Source of the DNA: Flavobacterium jumunjinense
Lineage (GTDB): Bacteria; Bacteroidota; Bacteroidia; Flavobacteriales; Flavobacteriaceae
Assembly (NCBI RefSeq): GCF_021650975.2
Contig: NZ_CP091285.1
Coordinates: 2,852,001-2,916,000, forward strand
Direction of reading: 5' to 3'
Length of the DNA: 64,000 nt
The notes beneath the pieces were generated by a model. The model had not been told where the DNA came from. It did not search any database and saw only the letters and a program-made list of their open reading frames with translations. Positions 59,230-64,000 of the stretch are shown piece after piece. Within the stretch, counting starts at the first letter, position 1. Each line of letters starts with the position of its first letter. The translations under genes were made by a program, and so were the position numbers.

Positions 59230-62163
59230 ATGAAAACAATTTTTAAAATTTTACTGCTTATAGTATCATTTTCAAATGCATTTGCAAAAAACATATATGT
59301 TTCAAAAACAGGAAATGATAACAACCCAGGTACTCAAGCAGCTCCATACCTTACAATATCTAAAGCTGCATCTGTTGCGGTTGCTGGAGATATTGTGTTT
59401 ATTGGAGGAGGAACTTATGAAGAGACTTTAAAACCTGCAAATTCAGGACAAAATGGTACCCCAATTACTTTTCAATCATTACCCGGAGAAAAGGTAATCA
59501 TTACGGCTATGCAAGCTTTAAACGGTTGGACTTCGGATGGTAATGGGATTTGGAAAACTACCACAAACTGGGACCTCGGACAACGTAATTTTGTTATGAG
59601 AAATACTACTGTATTGGATTTAGCTAGGTGGCCAAATAATACTGATGGCGATCGTTTTACACTTAATTCTGAACGAAATGATGGTGGTAGTGCGAAAGAA
59701 GTAGATGCAAATGCTTTTTTAACAGATACGGATATTCCAAATTGGAATTGGTCTAATGGCGGATCTATACTATTTTACGGAGACAATACTGGTGCTGGTT
59801 GGTCAACATGGAAAGCATTAATTAAAGGTCAATCTCAAGGAAGAGTAAATTTTGATGCCAATAAAAACGTTAAATGGATTATGAAGTATCACCCACCTGT
59901 TTTCAAAGGGGATTTTTATTTAGAGGGTATAAAAGAAGCTCTAGATTATAAAAATGAATGGTATTTCAATCCAGCTAACAAAACTCTTTTTATTAAACTT
60001 CCAAATAATGCGCAACCAAAAGATGGTGAAGTGCAAATGTCAAGAAGAACTACAGCTATAGACTTAGAAGGAAGAAATCACATTCATATTAAAAATTTAG
60101 CGGTATTTGGAGGTTCTATTTTGATCAATGGAATCGGTAATAAAATTTCTAACTCAAAGGTATTATACGGAAGTATGACAAGAGGTATTGAAAAAGGTAT
60201 TAGTACTGGTGTAAACGCTGTTTTTGTGAAAAAAAATGCTAGAAATACTATTATTGAAAAATGTGAGATTGGTTATGGAGATGGGTCTGGAGTCTGGGAT
60301 TCTGGTAAAAACACAATTATTCGAAATAATTATGTTCATGATTTTAATTACGTAGGAATGTATGATGGACCAGTAATGGCCAGAGGTGGAGGTTCTAACA
60401 CTAAAGTGTTAAACAACACAATAACAAAAGGAGGTAGAGATGCCCTTCAAATAACTAACCCTGGGTCTGAAGTGGCTTGGAATGATATTTCATTTAGCAA
60501 CTTGATAGCAGACGATTGCGCGCTACTTTATACCATTGGTCCAAACTTAAATATGGATATTCATCACAATTGGTTTCATGATGCAATTGGAAGAGGTAAG
60601 TTATACAAGGCAGCGGGTATTTATATGGATAATGATGCTGCTGGTGTGCGTGTTTATAGAAATGTGGTTTGGAATGTAGAGTGGACAAACATTCAAATCA
60701 ATTGGAACGGTAAAAATATTGATGTGTTTAATAACACACTTTGTAAAGCAGATAGAGGTACAATGGGAGCATGGCACAAAGCAGGAACAGCTTTTTCGAA
60801 TGTAAAAGTATGGAACAACATTACAGATAAACAGACGACTAAGACTGCTGGTGGACAAGAAACAGAAACTACATGGGAACCTCAATCGGATAAGCAAAAT
60901 AATATTGTAAGCAAAGAGTCTTTTGTAAATTGGGCAAATAACGATTTTCATTTGAAAGCAAATGCTCCTGCCGTGGATTACGGAAGAGTTATCACAGGCT
61001 ATACAAATGGGTATAAAGGAGCTAAACCAGATGCGGGTGCTTACGAATTAGGTGACAACTGGGTTCCTGGCATTGATTGGAATATTGCTCAAGGTCCAAA
61101 TAATATTTGTTATGGTCTACCAGGTGAAGGTTGTAACGGAATTTCAACACCAATAGTTGAATCGGTTGATTTTATTAATGCACCAGATAAGTTAGCTATT
61201 AATAATACGTATACTTTTAACGTTAATTATGCAGCAAATGAACCGAGAGATATAATTGTAGAAATTAAAAGCGCTTCAAATGTTTGGTTAGGACGAGCAA
61301 GAGTGAGTGTAGCTAAAGGTATTGGTACAACTCCAGCAACTATAAGTTTAGCAAATCCGCTAGCTTCTGGTGTTGGATACAAATTAAGTGTTTGGCTTGT
61401 ACCAACTGGATTAGATTGGCAAGCAATTATTGTGTCTAATAATAAAGTGTTTGAAGTAGAGGCTCCTTTCTCACAATTAATTGCAAATGGTACTTATACT
61501 ATAGAATCTACATCTTCAAATCAAAGATTACTCTCTAGAGCACTAGAAAATCATCAGACTAAAATGGTTAATCCAGGTAATTATAGTGATCAAGAATGGA
61601 TTTTTAATCATTTAGGAAATAATATATATACAATTAAGAATAGAGGTACAAATAGATATTTAGAAGTACCATTTGCAAAATGTGAAAATGCAACACAAGT
61701 TGCTACTTATACAGATGCATTAGGAAATCATCAAAAATGGCAAGTTGTTGCAAATGGTTCAGGAATTTATGGATTAAAACCAGCGCATTGTTTAACACAA
61801 GGATTAGATAGAAACAATGGAACATTAAATACAAATGTGCATACCTATTTTTATGGAGAAAATAATGGAAATCAAAAATGGAAAATAATACCTGTCTTAA
61901 CAACTAATAAACAAGTAGAGAACACAATTGAAAATAAGATTGTGCTATATCCTAACCCAGCAAAAGACATTATGATTATTTCAGGTGTAGAAAACGCAGA
62001 AAGCATTTCGGTAGTAGATCTTTCAGGCAGAAGAATAACAATAGAAAAACAAAAAACAGAAAATGGAATTTCATTAAATATTAATAACCTTCAACCAGGA
62101 GTTTATATAGCATTAATTACTGATGAAGAGAAAACCACATTATTAAAGTTTTATAAAGAGTAA
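59230..62163 (+). CDS. Secreted right-handed beta-helix enzyme with ricin-type lectin and T9SS tail
   Basis: A 977-aa protein; signal peptide to FAKN (about 20). Residues 20-70 (IYVSKTGNDNNPGTQAAPYLTISKAASVAVAGDIVFIGGGTYEE) are the DUF1565-like start of a right-handed beta-helix that continues to about 620 (for example NTIIEKCEIGYGDGSGVWDSGKNTIIRNNYVHDFNYVG, VRVYRNVVWNV), ending PDAGAYELG. An Ig-like domain (about 640-745), a ricin-type beta-trefoil (about 752-895, very similar to that of the GH16 gene) and a T9SS domain (about 905-977) follow. Related proteins include polysaccharide lyases and GH families of the beta-helix fold; family undecided. Confidence 0.85.
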   Translation: MKTIFKILLLIVSFSNAFAKNIYVSKTGNDNNPGTQAAPYLTISKAASVAVAGDIVFIGGGTYEETLKPANSGQNGTPITFQSLPGEKVIITAMQALNGWTSDGNGIWKTTTNWDLGQRNFVMRNTTVLDLARWPNNTDGDRFTLNSERNDGGSAKEVDANAFLTDTDIPNWNWSNGGSILFYGDNTGAGWSTWKALIKGQSQGRVNFDANKNVKWIMKYHPPVFKGDFYLEGIKEALDYKNEWYFNPANKTLFIKLPNNAQPKDGEVQMSRRTTAIDLEGRNHIHIKNLAVFGGSILINGIGNKISNSKVLYGSMTRGIEKGISTGVNAVFVKKNARNTIIEKCEIGYGDGSGVWDSGKNTIIRNNYVHDFNYVGMYDGPVMARGGGSNTKVLNNTITKGGRDALQITNPGSEVAWNDISFSNLIADDCALLYTIGPNLNMDIHHNWFHDAIGRGKLYKAAGIYMDNDAAGVRVYRNVVWNVEWTNIQINWNGKNIDVFNNTLCKADRGTMGAWHKAGTAFSNVKVWNNITDKQTTKTAGGQETETTWEPQSDKQNNIVSKESFVNWANNDFHLKANAPAVDYGRVITGYTNGYKGAKPDAGAYELGDNWVPGIDWNIAQGPNNICYGLPGEGCNGISTPIVESVDFINAPDKLAINNTYTFNVNYAANEPRDIIVEIKSASNVWLGRARVSVAKGIGTTPATISLANPLASGVGYKLSVWLVPTGLDWQAIIVSNNKVFEVEAPFSQLIANGTYTIESTSSNQRLLSRALENHQTKMVNPGNYSDQEWIFNHLGNNIYTIKNRGTNRYLEVPFAKCENATQVATYTDALGNHQKWQVVANGSGIYGLKPAHCLTQGLDRNNGTLNTNVHTYFYGENNGNQKWKIIPVLTTNKQVENTIENKIVLYPNPAKDIMIISGVENAESISVVDLSGRRITIEKQKTENGISLNINNLQPGVYIALITDEEKTTLLKFYKE

Positions 62164-62234
62164 GTCTAATAATACATAATTACAATGCCTTTTTGTCCCA
62201 AAAAACGGAATTACACATTTTAGACTTATAAAAG

Positions 62235-62267
62235 CTATAGAGTAAGTAATTACTACTTGCTCTATAG
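62235..62267 (+). promoter_or_regulatory. Strong hairpin before the last complete enzyme gene
   Basis: CTATAGAGTAAGTA (62235-62248) and TACTTGCTCTATAG (62254-62267) form a 14-bp stem (one G-U) with a 5-base loop. No T-run follows. It may be an mRNA-stabilising end for the upstream gene, or a partial terminator. Confidence 0.5.
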
Positions 62268-62310
62268 TTACTCTTAAACTTTAAAAACACTAAAAAAAAT
62301 ACTATCAAGA

Positions 62311-63783
62311 ATGAAACAAAACAAAACAAATAGAACAAAAAGTAGCAATCCGCTAAGCGTAATGACGCTATTAAAATCGGCTTTTAGTCTTGCCTTTCTC
62401 TTGGCAACCCATACTGCGGATGCTCAAAATTCCTCTATTGGTAACATTACGAGGAATTTGAATGGAACCGCTATAGACTTCTATAAAGATCTAATTCCTA
62501 AAAATTTAAAAGCAACATTTTTACCTTCAGGAACAACCAATGCAGAAATTGTAGCAGCAACAAAAGCCATTAACGATTCCATAACATCGGCTTCAGCTTC
62601 AGGAGGAGGAGTTATTATTTTTAATAGAGGTACGCATACTTTAAACCAAATTAACCTAAAATCGAATGTTCGCTTAGAAATGAGACCCGGTGTTGTTTTT
62701 AAAATGAATGCCAGAGTATTATTTAATATTGGTAGAGAAGCATCAAGAATGCAAGATAAAGTCTATAATGTAGAAATAATTGCCAAGAATCCAAACAAGC
62801 GTTTTGTAATTGATGCTACAAAATTTGCACCCATAGCAGAAGCCATTCCAATTCGAGTTGCCTATGCACAAAACTTTGCAATATCAAGATTCACTATTTT
62901 AGACAACTTCACGAAGATTCCAGCTGTTTTCTTAATAGCAGACGATCAATATGTAAATGGAGCAAGTGTTGTTTCAACATTAAATAGAGTACCTTCCTTT
63001 GGTGTTGTTAAAGATGGAGATGTAGAAAATACAGCCGTTGGATATGCTTTAGTACAGCTTTTTAGTGGAAATAATGTATTATTAGAAAATCTTAAAAGTA
63101 AAAAAGGAATTACTGTACGTTTAGAAACAGGAAACGGAAAACCAGGAGATCCATTTAATGATATTGTAGACCAATCTTTTGGAAACATTCATCATATTCT
63201 TTTAAATAATATCGAAATCGAAGAGGGTTTTGCTGCACTATTTATGAAGCCACATTCTAGAATTTGTAGCGATATTGAAGCAAATAACATCAAAGCAATT
63301 AATAGTTTGTCGTCTGTTTATATAGCTTCAACCGAATTAAAACCTATTACTAAAAGAGGCCGATTTACTAATACTGTAGTTACAGGTGTTTCTTTTGCAC
63401 AAACAATTCCAAATTCAACAACTAATTTTCCAGCAGATACAGGTTTAGAAGGACTTCGATTCATGTCGGAAGAATTCAGGCAATTAATAAAAGACCGGTT
63501 TGATAATTTAATTCCAAAACCAAGCAACTTTTTAGACGCTGTTCCAAAAGATCCAACAGAAGAACGCTATGTTGCACAACCTTTAGCACCTATTATGATG
63601 TTATCGCGTGTGAGTGCAACAAATTTAGGAGATCTTGCTTTAGGACGTTTTGATGTTAGCTTACCTAATCTTAATGATATTCAAATTACAGGAGGTATTT
63701 TCACAGGACCAAAAATAATTTATAGAGAATCGGCAAAAACTATTGTAACAGGTCAAATAGATCATAATTACATAAACGATTAG
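62311..63783 (+). CDS. Secreted beta-helix enzyme, possibly GH82-like
   Basis: A 490-aa exported protein; the signal peptide is preceded by about 20 polar residues (MKQNKTNRTKSSNPLSV) and ends near TADAQ (about 39). Residues 75-460 show a beta-helix (GGGVIIFNRGTHTLNQINLKSNVRLEMRPG, NFAISRFTILDNFTKIPAVFLIADD, VGYALVQLFSGNNVLLENLKSKKGITVRLETG). The last of these phrases recalls iota-carrageenase (GH82)-like proteins, but that is memory-based and uncertain. It has no T9SS domain or lectin, unlike the four other enzymes, so it may stay periplasmic. Confidence 0.72.
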   Translation: MKQNKTNRTKSSNPLSVMTLLKSAFSLAFLLATHTADAQNSSIGNITRNLNGTAIDFYKDLIPKNLKATFLPSGTTNAEIVAATKAINDSITSASASGGGVIIFNRGTHTLNQINLKSNVRLEMRPGVVFKMNARVLFNIGREASRMQDKVYNVEIIAKNPNKRFVIDATKFAPIAEAIPIRVAYAQNFAISRFTILDNFTKIPAVFLIADDQYVNGASVVSTLNRVPSFGVVKDGDVENTAVGYALVQLFSGNNVLLENLKSKKGITVRLETGNGKPGDPFNDIVDQSFGNIHHILLNNIEIEEGFAALFMKPHSRICSDIEANNIKAINSLSSVYIASTELKPITKRGRFTNTVVTGVSFAQTIPNSTTNFPADTGLEGLRFMSEEFRQLIKDRFDNLIPKPSNFLDAVPKDPTEERYVAQPLAPIMMLSRVSATNLGDLALGRFDVSLPNLNDIQITGGIFTGPKIIYRESAKTIVTGQIDHNYIND

Positions 63784-63805
63784 TAACAAATAAATTAAGA
63801 ATAGC

Positions 63806-64000
63806 ATGAAAAATATAAAACTAATAGTAAGTGTGTTTTTTATCTCACTTACAGCAATTTGTCAAAACACAATAAAAGTAGGCAATTCGAGATTAGACGG
63901 ATACTCAAGTAAAGGAATGTTCTCTAAAAATTTTCTATCAGGAGTAAAATGTACTATTGTTGAAGAAGGGAAGTTAGAATCGATAAATTTGATAGGAAAA
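63806..64000 (+). CDS. Exported protein, N-terminal part (partial)
   Basis: The frame from ATG 63806 runs off the window end after 65 codons. It starts with a signal peptide (MKNIKLIVSVFFISLTAICQN, cleavage near ICQ) and continues IKVGNSRLDGYSSKGMFSKN. It lies 22 bp after the previous gene and is probably co-transcribed with the glycan-degrading set. Too short to classify. Confidence 0.6.
   Translation, partial: MKNIKLIVSVFFISLTAICQNTIKVGNSRLDGYSSKGMFSKNFLSGVKCTIVEEGKLESINLIGK

Noticed and set aside
60601..60951. 116-residue minus-strand frame inside the beta-helix enzyme gene
   Set aside because: Shadow of the real gene: Cys/His/Ile-rich text typical of antisense translation.

Overview
The window comes from a low-GC (about 30-33%) member of the Bacteroidota, almost certainly a Flavobacterium-like Flavobacteriaceae. 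The evidence is Bacteroidota-type promoters (TTTG, about 20 bp, TAnnTTTG), type IX secretion (T9SS) C-terminal sorting domains, lipoproteins with SC(K/N)-type lipoboxes, TonB-plug-like peptides, bacillithiol synthesis (bshC), LytS/LytTR and TPR-LuxR regulators, and clustered glycan-degrading enzymes. No tRNA, rRNA, CRISPR array, transposase or phage gene was seen.

Layout. 1-8630: end of a sensor kinase and its NarL-type response regulator; a minus-strand group (MATE exporter, small acidic protein, lipoprotein, ABC ATPase, FtsX-like permease); a PPK2-type polyphosphate kinase; a probable beta-propeller protein; a scramblase-like protein. 8640-13180: an ECF sigma factor, a membrane protein that looks like its anti-sigma partner but ends in a TonB-plug-like tail, a second plug-tagged secreted protein, and two tandem leucine-rich-repeat lipoproteins. 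13200-25700: ABC-F ATPase, TPR histidine kinase/LytTR pair, a T9SS cargo protein, a repeat lipoprotein, YceI lipoprotein, GNAT-like protein, hydrolase, lytic transglycosylase, half-size TSUP permease, thioredoxin-like protein, TPR protein, and rpmH (short, easily missed). 25800-32060: carB, then an apparently acquired locus: an HsdR_N nuclease/P-loop ATPase gene that runs into the 3' end of carB and has four TACGTA sites over its promoter, followed by a ParE/RelE-type toxin-antitoxin pair. 32200-42005: small secreted and hypothetical proteins, a serine protease-like lipoprotein, a degenerate GyrB-like ATPase domain, a mercaptopyruvate sulfurtransferase, and bshC with a duplicated 3' end flanking a membrane-protein gene.

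42300-46420 holds a 27-codon mini-gene with its own promoter and terminator, then an RNA/ribosome repair group: an unknown 253-aa protein, an RtcB ligase, a zinc-ribbon protein and PrfH. RtcB with PrfH is known from other bacteria as a rescue pathway for ribosomes cut near the 3' end of 16S rRNA. Here two uncharacterised proteins sit in the same group. 46470-48580: TPR protein, PhyH-like dioxygenase, and two orphan Cys-rich peptides with double-glycine leaders.

48590-64000 is a polysaccharide-utilisation region. A transmembrane TPR-HTH regulator diverges from a set of secreted enzymes: two right-handed beta-helix proteins, a DUF5060 TIM-barrel hydrolase, a GH16 enzyme, and a further beta-helix enzyme. 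Several share CBM96-like or ricin-type lectin modules and T9SS tails. The mix suggests a red-algal sulfated galactan (agar, porphyran or carrageenan) as substrate. The first genes of the cluster have decayed: one is a fused pseudogene (beta-helix N-terminus joined to a GH63-like C-terminus) with two in-frame stops, and the next is reduced to a signal-peptide remnant. Both dead loci keep an 11-bp-phased direct repeat (TGTACYCYTAA) upstream, a candidate binding site for the regulator.

The strongest leads for something undescribed are the extended RtcB/PrfH group, the nuclease-ATPase locus with its TACGTA operator, the orphan double-glycine peptides, the 11-bp phased repeats, the mini-gene at 42355, and an intergenic structured repeat seen three times.
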